A stretch of DNA of 54,447 bases from the NCBI GenBank assembly GCA_029933075.1, contig JAOZOW010000009.1, forward strand, positions 1-54,447, in the 5' to 3' direction. Source of the DNA: Deltaproteobacteria bacterium. GTDB lineage: Bacteria > Desulfobacterota > DSM-4660 > Desulfatiglandales > Desulfatiglandaceae. Below, piece after piece: positions 36,908 through 45,727 of this stretch. Position 1 is the stretch's first letter; every line of letters starts with the position of its first letter. A program made the position numbers and the translations under genes. The notes beneath the pieces were generated by a model, which ran no database searches, was not told where the DNA came from, and saw only the letters and a program-made list of their open reading frames with translations.

Positions 36908-37679
36908 GGAACTCCTCTATGAAAGCAGAGGGCGCAGCGTATTCCTGATCATCAACCGGGACAAGAGAAGGAACGCCATAAGCCAGGAGATGGTCCTTTC
37001 CTTTATCGATTACCTTGACAGGGCGGACCAGGACCAGGATGTGCGGGCTGTCTGCATTACCGGAGCCGGAGAGAGCGCCTTTTGCTCGGGCGCGGACCTG
37101 ACCGCCGGCACACTTGCCGGACCGGAGGAGGGAGCACTTTCCGGGCCGAGGGCCTTTGCAGAGCTACTGAAGAGGTTGGCCCGCTTCGGCAAGCCTCTCG
37201 TTGCCAGGGTAAACGGCCCATGCCTTGCAGGCGGTATAGGCCTTATGCTCTCCTGCGATATCGTCATCGCCCGCAACGACACATTTTTTCGCACACCGGA
37301 GGTGAATGTCGGCCTTTTCCCCATGATGATAGGCGCCCTCCTTTATCGAAACGTGGGCAGAAAAAAGGCAATGGACATGGTTTTGACAGGCCGCAAGGTA
37401 TGGGCCCCCGAGGCGGAAGCCATGGGGCTGATAACCCGGGCGGTCGACCCTGCAAGCCTGGACCAGGAGGTGGAGAAAACCCTTGACCTTCTCACATCCA
37501 AGAGCCCTATCGGCACAAGGATCGGCAAGGATGCTTTCAGGGCCATGAGCGATATGCCTTTTGACGAAGCGGTGGATCACCTGTGCGAAGCCTTGATTCG
37601 TGTCCTTTCCACAGAGGACGCTGCAGAAGGAATGGCCGCCTTCATCCAGAAAAGGACGCCAATGTTCAAAGGAAAATGA
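36900..37679 (+). CDS. Enoyl-CoA hydratase/isomerase, LiuC-like
   Basis: Crotonase-fold protein, 259 aa. The CoA and oxyanion segments are GESAFCSGADLTAG and VNGPCLAGGIGLMLSCDIVI. The second motif, TPEVNVGLFPMMIGALLYRN, keeps Glu134 (the family Glu164 equivalent), while the first catalytic Glu position is Gly114. Loss of the first Glu occurs in methylglutaconyl-CoA hydratases of the LiuC type and in other crotonase members, so a hydratase acting on a carboxylated enoyl-CoA after the carboxylase fits. The start overlaps the carrier gene and the stop overlaps a possible ATG of the next gene, so translation is coupled. Confidence 0.9.
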   Translation: MGEELLYESRGRSVFLIINRDKRRNAISQEMVLSFIDYLDRADQDQDVRAVCITGAGESAFCSGADLTAGTLAGPEEGALSGPRAFAELLKRLARFGKPLVARVNGPCLAGGIGLMLSCDIVIARNDTFFRTPEVNVGLFPMMIGALLYRNVGRKKAMDMVLTGRKVWAPEAEAMGLITRAVDPASLDQEVEKTLDLLTSKSPIGTRIGKDAFRAMSDMPFDEAVDHLCEALIRVLSTEDAAEGMAAFIQKRTPMFKGK

Positions 37680-37690
37680 GAGGGGTGCGG

Positions 37691-38581
37691 ATGTCTTCGT
37701 CGTTCTGGATAACGGAAAACCATGATTATGAGAGAACCTGCATGATCACCTGTGCGCTTTCAGGTGTGGTGGCAAATAGAAACCAGTGTCCTGCCATCCC
37801 CTATACGCCGGAGGAATATGCAGCAGAGGCAAAGCGGGCATACGAGGCCGGGGCGGCGGTCGTCCACATCCACGCAAGGACCCCTGACGGAACTCCCAGT
37901 TACGAGGTCTCGGACTACCGCAATATTTACGATGCCGTTACCGATGCCTGCCCGGTAATCATCAATTTCTCCACAGGGGCCGTGGGCATCCCCGTTGAAA
38001 AAAAGATTGCGCCGGTCAGAGAGATCAGGCCAGCTATAGCCGCATTAAATATGGGCTCCATGAACTATGCCAAGTACCATCCGGGGAAAAAATCCTTTGT
38101 ATTCGATTTCGTCTTCGCCAACCCTTTCTCGGAGATCACGCCACTGGTAGCCGCCATGAAAGAAACGGGAGTAAAACCCGAAATGGAGTGCTTCGATTCG
38201 GGCCATATCGGAAACTGCTACCCCCTGATTGACATGGGCCTGCTTGACCCGCCCTATCAGTTCAGTCTCATAATGGGTGTGTTAGGGGGAATGCCTCCCA
38301 CTGCGGACAATCTGGCGCATCAGGTCCGTCTGCTGCCGCCCATAAGTGACTGGGAGGTAATCGGCATCAGTCATGATCAGTGGCGCATGGTAGCGACCGC
38401 TATTGCCCTGGGAGGTAATGTGAGGGTAGGTCTGGAGGACAACTTCTATCTCTCACCGGGCGTCATGGCCAAGTCCAACGGCGAGCTGGTGGAGAAGGCC
38501 GCGCGAATGATCCGCGATCAGGGGAGGGAGGTGGCCACGGTGGAGGAGTGTCGTCAGAGATTAGGCCTGAAACACAGATAG
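37691..38581 (+). CDS. Beta-keto acid cleavage enzyme (BKACE, DUF849)
   Basis: Zinc enzyme of the family that condenses a beta-keto acid with acetyl-CoA to give acetoacetate and a new acyl-CoA; the founding member cleaves 3-keto-5-aminohexanoate. The zinc ligands HIH lie at residues 59-61 in VVHIHARTPDG, with the third ligand Glu249 in NVRVGLEDNFY. The TIM-barrel motifs INFSTGAVG and ECFDSGHIGN are present. Length 296 aa is normal. The ATG at 37691 follows GAGGGG; an earlier ATG at 37676 overlaps the previous stop. It occupies the position where liu clusters carry HMG-CoA lyase, which is absent here. Confidence 0.92.
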   Translation: MSSSFWITENHDYERTCMITCALSGVVANRNQCPAIPYTPEEYAAEAKRAYEAGAAVVHIHARTPDGTPSYEVSDYRNIYDAVTDACPVIINFSTGAVGIPVEKKIAPVREIRPAIAALNMGSMNYAKYHPGKKSFVFDFVFANPFSEITPLVAAMKETGVKPEMECFDSGHIGNCYPLIDMGLLDPPYQFSLIMGVLGGMPPTADNLAHQVRLLPPISDWEVIGISHDQWRMVATAIALGGNVRVGLEDNFYLSPGVMAKSNGELVEKAARMIRDQGREVATVEECRQRLGLKHR

Positions 38582-38711
38582 TCGTCAGGCCATAATGTAC
38601 GTCTTTCCCCCCTGTACCGGGTGCTTGGCGAAAGAGAACCCTTGGGTGGGGGCAGGCGCGGATCAGGAAATTTTGGGCACCTGGATTGTGGCTATTTGAT
38701 GAGGCAGCAAT

Positions 38712-39149
38712 ATGGACCTCAAGTTTGGAAAAACTTACGATCAACTTAGGATCGGAGACGAGGCAAGTTTTACCAAAACGATCACCGAAACGGACGTCTA
38801 TCTTTTCGCCGGGATCAGCGGGGATTTCAATCCGATCCACCTCAATGAGGAGTTTGCCAAACGAACGCCTTTCAAGACACGCATAGCCCACGGCGCCCTC
38901 CCCCAGAGCCTGATCGCTCCTGTGCTGGGCATGAAGCTGCCCGGACTGGGCACCGTGCTGGTGGAGATCACCACGCGCTTCATGGCGCCTACCTTTTTTG
39001 GAGACACCATAACCGCCACAGGCAGGGTAGTGGAAAAGATTGAAGAAAAAAGACGGGTCCGCATGGCGCTGACCTGGACCAATCAGCGGGGACAGACCGT
39101 GGCCCAAGGAGAGGCTGTGGTTATTCCCCCGGCTGATAAAATCCCATGA
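38712..39149 (+). CDS. MaoC-family (R)-specific enoyl-CoA hydratase
   Basis: Hot-dog-fold hydratase of 145 aa. The hydratase-2 motif with catalytic Asp and His is clear: FAGISGDFNPIHLNEEFAKR, followed by RIAHGALPQSL. The C-terminal strand region (VVEKIEEKRRVRMALTWTNQ) is typical of PhaJ-like enzymes. It forms or dehydrates (R)-3-hydroxyacyl-CoA. GAGG precedes the ATG. It belongs to the same rightward run, 130 bases after the BKACE gene and 25 bases before the SCP2 gene. Confidence 0.9.
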   Translation: MDLKFGKTYDQLRIGDEASFTKTITETDVYLFAGISGDFNPIHLNEEFAKRTPFKTRIAHGALPQSLIAPVLGMKLPGLGTVLVEITTRFMAPTFFGDTITATGRVVEKIEEKRRVRMALTWTNQRGQTVAQGEAVVIPPADKIP

Positions 39150-39174
39150 CGTGAACCAAGGAAAGGAGGAAAAA

Positions 39175-39501
39175 ATGGCTTTTACGGATGTGACGGAAAT
39201 TTTCACTAAGATGCCCGAGGTTTTTAACCCAAGCGCAGCCCAGGGGCTGGATGCGGTCTTCCAGTTCGAAATCACGGGAGAAGGTGGTGGCAACTGGTAC
39301 GTGGCTATCAAGGATGGGGCATGCGAGGTCAAGGAAGGGACCCACGACTCTCCAAGCGTCACGCTCAGCATGTCGGCCGAAACCTGGATCGGCATGGTAA
39401 ACAAAGAGGTCAACGGCATGCAGGCATTCATGAGCGGACAGCTAAAGGCCAGCGGCGACATAATGTTGGCTCAGCGAATAGAGCAACTTTTCCCTCTGTA
39501 A
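39175..39501 (+). CDS. SCP2 sterol-binding domain protein
   Basis: Single-domain SCP2 protein (108 aa). The pattern AVFQFEITGEGGGNWYVAIK with the following VKEGTHDSPSVTLSMSAETW and a C-terminal GQLKASGDIMLAQRIEQLF is the usual SCP2 signature, which forms a hydrophobic pocket for acyl chains, acyl-CoAs or sterols. The ATG follows AAAGGAGGA. Such small SCP2 proteins may present or shuttle bulky acyl-CoA intermediates between neighbouring enzymes; that role is inference from context. Confidence 0.9.
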   Translation: MAFTDVTEIFTKMPEVFNPSAAQGLDAVFQFEITGEGGGNWYVAIKDGACEVKEGTHDSPSVTLSMSAETWIGMVNKEVNGMQAFMSGQLKASGDIMLAQRIEQLFPL

Positions 39502-39613
39502 AGGCATGGCAATGAATTCCTGCCGGTTAGCCGAGGCTTGAGGCTCGGCTGGGTGAACCGCTGCCGATCTCCCTCTGAAAAACGCCGCGGGGGGAACCAA
39601 GAGGTGCGCGCCA

Positions 39614-40762
39614 ATGAGCGAACTGCAAGAATATTTCGGCGAAACCCACAATATGGTCCGCAATACCGTCCGAAAATTTGTGGACCGGGAAATCCGCCCC
39701 TTTGTTGACCAATGGGAGGAGCAGGGTGAATTCCCCAGGGAGCTGTACCGAAAGGCGGGAGATGCGGGAATCTTAGGAATCGGCTTTCCCGAAGCGTACG
39801 GCGGTTCAGGCGGGGATCTGTTTCACAAGATCGCTGCCGTCGAGGAGCTCATGCGGTGCGGGTCCGCCGGAGTGGTTGCAGGTCTCGGCTCCTTGGATAT
39901 CAGCATCCCGCCGATACTGTCCCTTGGTACCGAGGAGCAGAAGGTCCGGTTTGTCCGGCCCGTGCTTAGAGGCGACAGGATCTCGGCCCTGGGGGTCACG
40001 GAACCCAATGCCGGGTCTGATGTGGCCGGGATACAGACCAAGGCGGTGCGCCAAGGAGACCACTATGTGGTCAATGGCAGCAAGATGTATATCACCAGCG
40101 GGGCAAGGGCGAATCAGTTGACCTGCGCCGTCAGAACCGGGGGGAAAAGCTACCGGGGGATCAGCTTCCTGGTAATAGAATCAGATACGCCGGGTTATTC
40201 CGTTTCCGAGAAGCTTAGAAAAATGGGATGGTGGGCCTCGGATACCGCCCAAATATTTTTCGACGAATGCAAAGTTCCGGCACAAAACCTCCTTGGCCGC
40301 GAAGGACAGGGCTTTTACGGCATCATGGAGAACTTCCAGGCTGAAAGGCTCCAGCTTTCCGTAATGGCAAATATGACCGCACAGATCGCCCTTGAAGAGT
40401 CCGTCCGCTATTCAAGGGAGAGGGAAGCCTTCGGGCGGCCCATTTCCGGGTTTCAGGTTACCCGGCACAAATTAGCGGACATGGCCACCCTTGTGGAGGC
40501 CAGCAGGGAATTTGTTTATCGGGTGGCGGCAAAGATAGACGCGGGTAAAAACCAGGTCAAGGAAATCTCCATGGCCAAGAATTTCGCCTGCATGGTGAGC
40601 GACAGGGTCACATATGATGCTGTGCAGATCCATGGCGGTGCGGGCTACATGCGGGAGTACTTAGTGGAAAGGCTCTACCGGGACAACCGCATCCTGTCTA
40701 TCGGGGGAGGCACTCAGGAAATCATGAAGGAAATCATTTCCAAGCATATTCTGGGAAAGTAG
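39614..40762 (+). CDS. Acyl-CoA dehydrogenase, isovaleryl-CoA-dehydrogenase-like active site
   Basis: A 382-residue ACAD. Flavin contacts TEPNAGSDVAG lie near residue 129, REREAFGRPISGFQVTRHKL near 268, and the dimer and flavin region is IHGGAGYMREYLVERLYRD. The canonical base site reads GGGTQEI (no Glu). Glu244 in NFQAERLQLS occupies the alternative position used by isovaleryl- and long-chain-type enzymes, so it is expected to be active. AGAGG precedes the ATG. It closes the first half of the island and is followed by a 339-base gap. Confidence 0.93.
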   Translation: MSELQEYFGETHNMVRNTVRKFVDREIRPFVDQWEEQGEFPRELYRKAGDAGILGIGFPEAYGGSGGDLFHKIAAVEELMRCGSAGVVAGLGSLDISIPPILSLGTEEQKVRFVRPVLRGDRISALGVTEPNAGSDVAGIQTKAVRQGDHYVVNGSKMYITSGARANQLTCAVRTGGKSYRGISFLVIESDTPGYSVSEKLRKMGWWASDTAQIFFDECKVPAQNLLGREGQGFYGIMENFQAERLQLSVMANMTAQIALEESVRYSREREAFGRPISGFQVTRHKLADMATLVEASREFVYRVAAKIDAGKNQVKEISMAKNFACMVSDRVTYDAVQIHGGAGYMREYLVERLYRDNRILSIGGGTQEIMKEIISKHILGK

Positions 40763-40799
40763 CCAGCATCGGGTAAAAACCCGTTGACCTGCCATCGGG

Positions 40800-40960
40800 G
40801 GAATGCATATACTTCAACATGTTAAACTATCCCTGCCCAAAATCGGTTTCTGTGTATTGGACAAAAAGACCGCGACCTTTTCCTGAGCGGCGTTGCGAGG
40901 GGAAAGGCCAAAGGCAAAAAGCAAGGACAAGATCATACTTGAGAGAATCATCAGTGGATA
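40800..40960 (-). repeat. Degenerate dispersed repeat, copy C
   Basis: This lies in the 339-base gap before the Liv operon, inverted relative to copies A and B. It shares 20 exact bases with copy B (here the complement of 40900-40919) within about 150 bases of recognisable similarity, including aaaccgattttgggcag and gttgaag. Read on the forward strand it gives KSVSVYW and EGKGQRQK, matching ESVLCLS and EGKGQRQK of copy B in the same register. No transposase or direct target repeats were identified. Confidence 0.55.
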
Positions 40961-41101
40961 AGGCCGCTTGAACCGGGAGCGTGGACCGGCTTGGAGAAAT
41001 TAAAACGCGGGAGGAGATGGGGTAGGGTTTATTGCGATCAGATCAATTATGGCTTAGAGGCGATTGAAACCTTTTTAACCACAAAGCGAAAGGAGGGAAT
41101 T

Positions 41102-42301
41102 ATGGGTAAGAAATCTCTTTGGATAGGGATCCTTCTCGTCCTATTTGTGGCCGTGCCATGCTTCAATGGGGCAAGCGCCGGAGTCCCGGGCGTCACGGAC
41201 ACAGAGGTTGTCATCGGATGGTCAACGCCCCTGTCCGGTCCAGCAGCCCTTTGGGGCGTCACAGCCCTTGGCGGAAAGGCATACGCCGACTACATCAACT
41301 CACAGGGAGGTGTGAACGGGAGAAAAATCAAGGTCCTGCTTAAGGATGACGGCTATAACCCCACCCGCGCCCTGAGCAACCTCCAGGAGATGCGGGGGAA
41401 AGTCTTTGCGGTTACCGGCCTTCTGGGTACTGCGGTGGTGCATACCTGCCGTGACTTCTTCTCTGAAAACAAGATTCCCCTCATTACGGCCTACGCGAAC
41501 ACCCGTATGTGGGTAAACTATCCCAAGGACAAGCTTCGTTACATTTTCATTGCATATCCCGATTATGAGGACGAGGCCCATTTTCTGACTTCCTATGCCA
41601 TTAAAGAGTTGGGGACCAAAAAGATCGCTCCTTTCTATCAGAATGATGACTACGGCAAAATGGGCGTGGCGGGGATAGAGAAGGCCGTGAAGGAATCAGG
41701 AGGAAAGGCCAAAATCGTCGCCCGCGTGCCTTACGAGGTGACCGAAAGGGCCCTGGGCACCCATGCCCTGAAGCTAAAAGAATCGGGAGCCGATACCGTA
41801 CTTTTGTATACTACAATGACCCATGGCGCCCTGATCCTCAAGGAGATGGGCAAGATCGGGTTTAGGCCCAAAGCCTTGGCCACTTTCACCTTGGGCGATC
41901 CCATCATGTACAAGATTGCCGGGGAGGTATGGGAGGGCGTGTATCCCGCTGGGGCCGGAAACTCGGGAATCCCCGGTGCTGATCCTGCGGCTGACAGGCT
42001 GGCCGACATCCTGAAAAAATACAACCCCAAAATTGCCGGCAAGGAATACCTTGGAGTATTCGGTGCGGTTTCCATGATTTACACGGTGGAAGCCCTCAAA
42101 AGGGCCGGACGGAACCTTTCCGTGGAAGGGATGATCAAGGCCATGGAGAGCATAAAGAATTACAAGCCCGAAGGAGTCGGCGCTCCTGCCACCTTTGGAC
42201 CCAACCGCCGTCACGGGGTGAATGCATCACGGGTATTGCATGCTGAGGGGGGAAAACACATACCCAAAACCGAGTTCAAAATATTCAAGCCCAGGTTCTA
42301 A
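41102..42301 (+). CDS. Liv-type ABC transporter substrate-binding protein
   Basis: Periplasmic receptor of the branched-chain amino acid/amide (HAAT) family, type I fold. The signal peptide is residues 1-26 (KKSLWIGILLVLFVAVPCFN then GASAG). The mature protein begins VPGVTDTEVVIGWSTPLSG, and GVNGRKIKVLLKDDGYNPTR and IPLITAYANTRMWV follow. The start after AAAGGAGGG is far better than an upstream open frame. Despite the name, members bind many carboxylates, including aromatic and fatty acids; the neighbouring CoA ligase suggests an organic acid rather than an amino acid. Confidence 0.92.
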   Translation: MGKKSLWIGILLVLFVAVPCFNGASAGVPGVTDTEVVIGWSTPLSGPAALWGVTALGGKAYADYINSQGGVNGRKIKVLLKDDGYNPTRALSNLQEMRGKVFAVTGLLGTAVVHTCRDFFSENKIPLITAYANTRMWVNYPKDKLRYIFIAYPDYEDEAHFLTSYAIKELGTKKIAPFYQNDDYGKMGVAGIEKAVKESGGKAKIVARVPYEVTERALGTHALKLKESGADTVLLYTTMTHGALILKEMGKIGFRPKALATFTLGDPIMYKIAGEVWEGVYPAGAGNSGIPGADPAADRLADILKKYNPKIAGKEYLGVFGAVSMIYTVEALKRAGRNLSVEGMIKAMESIKNYKPEGVGAPATFGPNRRHGVNASRVLHAEGGKHIPKTEFKIFKPRF

Positions 42302-42304
42302 CAT

Positions 42305-43057
42305 ATGCCCCTGTTGCAAGTTGACCGCCTGTCGATCGGCTTCGGGGGCATCCAGGCCCTTGCAGGGGTACGCCTCACGATCGATCAGGAAGAGATCCTG
42401 ACCGTGATCGGCCCCAACGGGTCGGGGAAGACAACCCTCTTTAACTGCATCTCCGGCGTCTACAAGCCGGATGCAGGGGAGGTCAATTTTGAAGGAGAGA
42501 GCCTTCTCGGGCTCTCTCCCGACCTCATCGCCCAGAGAGGCATTGCGAGGACTTTCCAGAACCTCCGGCTTTTCCTCCATATGACGGTCCTGGATAACCT
42601 CCTTCTTGGCAGGCATATCAAGTTCAGACGAAATCCGGTCCACGCCTTCCTGCGAATCCGCCGCGAGGAATTACGCCACCGGGGGGTCGTGGAAGAGATC
42701 ATCGATTTTCTGGACCTCCAGGCTTACAGACAGGTGAGGGTTTCGGATTGCCCTTACGGGGTCCAAAAGCGCGTGGAGATGGGGCGAGCCCTTGCCATGG
42801 AACCCCGACTGCTGTTGCTGGATGAGCCCATTGCCGGTCTGACCTCGGAGGAAAAGGATGAGACAGCTTACCGGATCACAGAGATCCGGGGCAGATACCG
42901 AACAGCCATCCTCTTAGTGGAGCACGATCTACGGATCGCTTCCAAACTGGCCGACAGGATGATCGCGCTGGACTACGGCAAGAAGATCGCCCAAGGCACC
43001 CCGGAAGAGGTTCAAAAGACCCCGGAGGTAATCAAGGCCTACCTCGGCGAGGATTGA
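42305..43057 (+). CDS. livG: Liv-type ABC transporter ATP-binding protein (LivG)
   Basis: Cytoplasmic ATPase subunit, 250 aa. Walker A is GPNGSGKTT near residue 38, LivG-type Q-loop sequence GIARTFQNLRLFLHMTVLDN follows, the signature region is SDCPYGVQKRVEMGRALAME (ABC motif relaxed to PYGVQ), and Walker B is LLLLDEPIAGL. The long insert between Q-loop and signature (HIKFRRNPVHAFLRIRREEL) is typical of LivG. It starts three bases after the receptor gene. Confidence 0.94.
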   Translation: MPLLQVDRLSIGFGGIQALAGVRLTIDQEEILTVIGPNGSGKTTLFNCISGVYKPDAGEVNFEGESLLGLSPDLIAQRGIARTFQNLRLFLHMTVLDNLLLGRHIKFRRNPVHAFLRIRREELRHRGVVEEIIDFLDLQAYRQVRVSDCPYGVQKRVEMGRALAMEPRLLLLDEPIAGLTSEEKDETAYRITEIRGRYRTAILLVEHDLRIASKLADRMIALDYGKKIAQGTPEEVQKTPEVIKAYLGED

Positions 43058-43093
43058 TATAATTGAAAACCACCCGGGCCGTTTTCCTACATT

Positions 43094-43870
43094 ATGGACG
43101 CTCTACTCAAAATCGCCAATATTGAGACGCTTTATTACGACCGCATCTATGCCCTGCATGGGCTGTCAATGGAGGTCAAAGAAAAAGAAGTCTTTGCCGT
43201 GCTGGGGCCCAATGGCGCCGGGAAAACCACATTGCTGAAGACCATTGCCGGCCTGCTCAAAGACCAACCCAATAAGGGAACAATACATTTCATGGGGAAA
43301 AGGATCCACAGACTCGCCCCTGAAAGGGTGGCCCGTCTGGGCATTGTGTACGTCCCGGAGGACAGGGGGCTGTTTCGGGAACTTACGGTGAGGGAAAACC
43401 TGGACCTCGGTTGCTGGGGACGCAAGGATTCAGAGACCCGAGGTGACATGGAGTATGTATTGGAGATTTTCCCCATATTAAAAACTCGGGCCACTCAGCA
43501 GGCAGAGACACTCTCCGGCGGCGAGCAGCAGATGCTTGCAATGGCCAGGGCCATGCTCCGCCGCCCTAAGCTCCTTATGTTAGACGAGCCCTCTCTGGGC
43601 TTAGCCCCAAAAGTGAGCCGCCAGGTATACGACGCCCTGGCCCAGATCAGCCAAGCAGGCACCACTATTCTTCTCGTAGAACAAAACGCCAAGATGGCTC
43701 TCAGCATCGCGGACTTCGGATACATAATGGAATCGGGACGAATCGTACTGGAGGGAACCGCCCGGGAACTTCAGGAAAATGAAGATGTCCGAGAGCTCTA
43801 TCTGGGAGTGGGAGGAGACACCGTCTCTCCCAAGGGATGGCGCCTTTACAAGAAAAGGAGGACCTGGTGA
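43094..43870 (+). CDS. livF: Liv-type ABC transporter ATP-binding protein (LivF)
   Basis: Second ATPase subunit, 258 aa. Walker A GPNGAGKTTLLKTIAGLL, the LivF-typical IVYVPEDRGLFRELTVRENL, ABC signature TLSGGEQQMLAMARAML and Walker B LLMLDEPSLGLAPK are intact. The C-terminal extension (SPKGWRLYKKRRTW) is slightly longer than usual. Its stop codon overlaps the ATG of the ligase gene by one base, showing tight coupling between transporter and ligase. Confidence 0.94.
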   Translation: MDALLKIANIETLYYDRIYALHGLSMEVKEKEVFAVLGPNGAGKTTLLKTIAGLLKDQPNKGTIHFMGKRIHRLAPERVARLGIVYVPEDRGLFRELTVRENLDLGCWGRKDSETRGDMEYVLEIFPILKTRATQQAETLSGGEQQMLAMARAMLRRPKLLMLDEPSLGLAPKVSRQVYDALAQISQAGTTILLVEQNAKMALSIADFGYIMESGRIVLEGTARELQENEDVRELYLGVGGDTVSPKGWRLYKKRRTW

Positions 43871-45669
43871 TGGAGACTCGGGCCGCCCATTTCCCCGAAC
43901 TTTTCTTCCACCAGGTTGACCGCCTGGGCGACCGAGTGGCGCTCCGGCATAAAGACTACGGGATCTGGAACCGGATCTCGTGGACTCAGTACGGACAGAG
44001 CGTCAGGGAAGTGGCAGCCGGGCTGCTCGCCTTTGGACTCGATCCGGGCGACAGGGTGGCTATCTTAGGGGACAACCGCCCCGAATGGGTCATCTGCCAC
44101 ATAGGAGCCATGAGCGCAGGGGGCGTGACCTGCGGGGTGTATCCTACATCAGCGCCCGAGCAGATCGCATACGTGGTGGGGCACTCAGAGTCCAGGGTGC
44201 TCTTCGTCGAAAACGAGGAACAGGTGGACAAGGTGCTCCAAATCATAGAGGACCTCAAAGTGGCCATCGTGATCGTCTGGGACCCCAAGGGGCTATGGGG
44301 CTTTTCCCATGAGAAGATAATATTCTACGACGAATTCCTCAAGAAAGGGAGGCAGTATCTGAATGATAATCCCGCATGTATCACAGAGCGCATGAACAAC
44401 ATCGGTCCAGATGATACGGCAATGATTATCTATACCTCCGGCACCACCGGCCGGCCCAAAGGGGCCATGCTCACCCACAAGAATATCCTGTCGTTGACCG
44501 ATTCCTTTGTGAACGCCAATCCTTTTTATGAGACGGACGAGATGCTCTCATACCTCCCCCTGGCCCATATCTATGAGAACATCGTCTCTCTGTTTCAGGC
44601 GGTATGGGCGGGAGGGACCGTCAATTTTGTGGAGAGCATAGACACCCTCGCGCAGAACCTCAGGGAAGTCTCCCCCAGCATCTTTTGCAGCGTACCGCGG
44701 ATCTGGGAAAAATTCGTCTCCATGATTGAAATCCGTATGTCCGATTCCACACCCCTCAAAAGACTCATGTACAGGGGGGCGGTAAAGGTGGGGCTTCGAT
44801 ATATACGGTCCTCAAAGGGAAGTAAGGAGAGGTTCTGGTGGTCACTCATATACTGGCCCCTATACTGGCTTGTGCTCTATCACCTGAAGCGACAGCTGGG
44901 ATTCGAACGTGTTCGCATGGCGGTGTGCGGTGCCGCTCCGGCTTCTCCCGAGCTTTTTGAGTATTACAACGCCTTAGGGATACCCCTGAGGGAAGGATAT
45001 GGACAGACGGAATCCACGGGCGTGATCGCAGTCCAGCGTTTGAATCGCCCCAGGTGGGGCTATGTGGGCGAGCCGATCCCCGGTATGGATGTAAAAATCG
45101 CTGAAGATGGTGAAATCCTCGCCAGGGGACCCAATGTATTTAAAGGGTATTTCAAAGACCCCGAACTCACAGCCGAGACCATCCGGGACGGCTGGCTTCA
45201 TACCGGTGACGTAGGGGCTGTAGACGACGGTTTCCTGAAGATTCTGGATCGCAAGAAAGACATCCTCATCACGGCGGGTGGCAAAAATATCACCCCGGCA
45301 TTTATCGAGAACAAGCTTAAATTCAGCCCGTACATTCAGGATGCAGTGGTGGTGGGAGACGGCCGCAAGTACCTGGTGGCACTGATACTCATAGATGAAG
45401 ACAATGTCACCAAATATGCCCAGGACAACCGCATCCCCTTTACCACATTTGCTGACCTGACCCAGAACAAGGAGATTCATAAGCTCATCGATGGGGAGGT
45501 ATCAAAGGTTAACAAGACCCTGTCCAGGGTGGAAAGCATAAAGAAATTTGCCCTGTTGCCGAGACGTTTCTACGAAGAGGACGGTGATGTGACGCCTACA
45601 AAGAAGGTCAAAAGACGATTCCTCGAGAAAAGATATGCGGACCTGATCGAAAAGCTCTATAGGGGATAG
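43870..45669 (+). CDS. AMP-forming acyl-CoA ligase (long-chain type) inside the transporter operon
   Basis: ANL-family enzyme that converts a carboxylic acid, ATP and CoA into acyl-CoA, AMP and PPi. Motifs are MIIYTSGTTGRPKGAMLTHK (A3) near residue 180, LREGYGQTESTGVIA (A5), GDVGAVDDGFLKILDRKKD (A7/A8) and TPTKKVKRRF with the C-terminal Lys. The extended 599 aa and the LKRQLGFERVRMAVCGAAPA region place it with long-chain and bulky-acid ligases. AGGAGG precedes the ATG. Located between livF and livM, it probably activates the imported substrate at the membrane, trapping it as CoA ester. Confidence 0.92.
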   Translation: METRAAHFPELFFHQVDRLGDRVALRHKDYGIWNRISWTQYGQSVREVAAGLLAFGLDPGDRVAILGDNRPEWVICHIGAMSAGGVTCGVYPTSAPEQIAYVVGHSESRVLFVENEEQVDKVLQIIEDLKVAIVIVWDPKGLWGFSHEKIIFYDEFLKKGRQYLNDNPACITERMNNIGPDDTAMIIYTSGTTGRPKGAMLTHKNILSLTDSFVNANPFYETDEMLSYLPLAHIYENIVSLFQAVWAGGTVNFVESIDTLAQNLREVSPSIFCSVPRIWEKFVSMIEIRMSDSTPLKRLMYRGAVKVGLRYIRSSKGSKERFWWSLIYWPLYWLVLYHLKRQLGFERVRMAVCGAAPASPELFEYYNALGIPLREGYGQTESTGVIAVQRLNRPRWGYVGEPIPGMDVKIAEDGEILARGPNVFKGYFKDPELTAETIRDGWLHTGDVGAVDDGFLKILDRKKDILITAGGKNITPAFIENKLKFSPYIQDAVVVGDGRKYLVALILIDEDNVTKYAQDNRIPFTTFADLTQNKEIHKLIDGEVSKVNKTLSRVESIKKFALLPRRFYEEDGDVTPTKKVKRRFLEKRYADLIEKLYRG

Positions 45670-45727
45670 CGGGAGCTGCCCGGCTTGAAGGCCGTTGCGC
45701 AGGCCAGCTATCAAGACAAGGATCGGC

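Noticed and set aside
30690-40762. The dehydrogenases as catalytically dead proteins because the YEGT Glu is missing
   Set aside because: Isovaleryl- and long-chain-type enzymes place the base elsewhere, and Glu is present there in three of the four.
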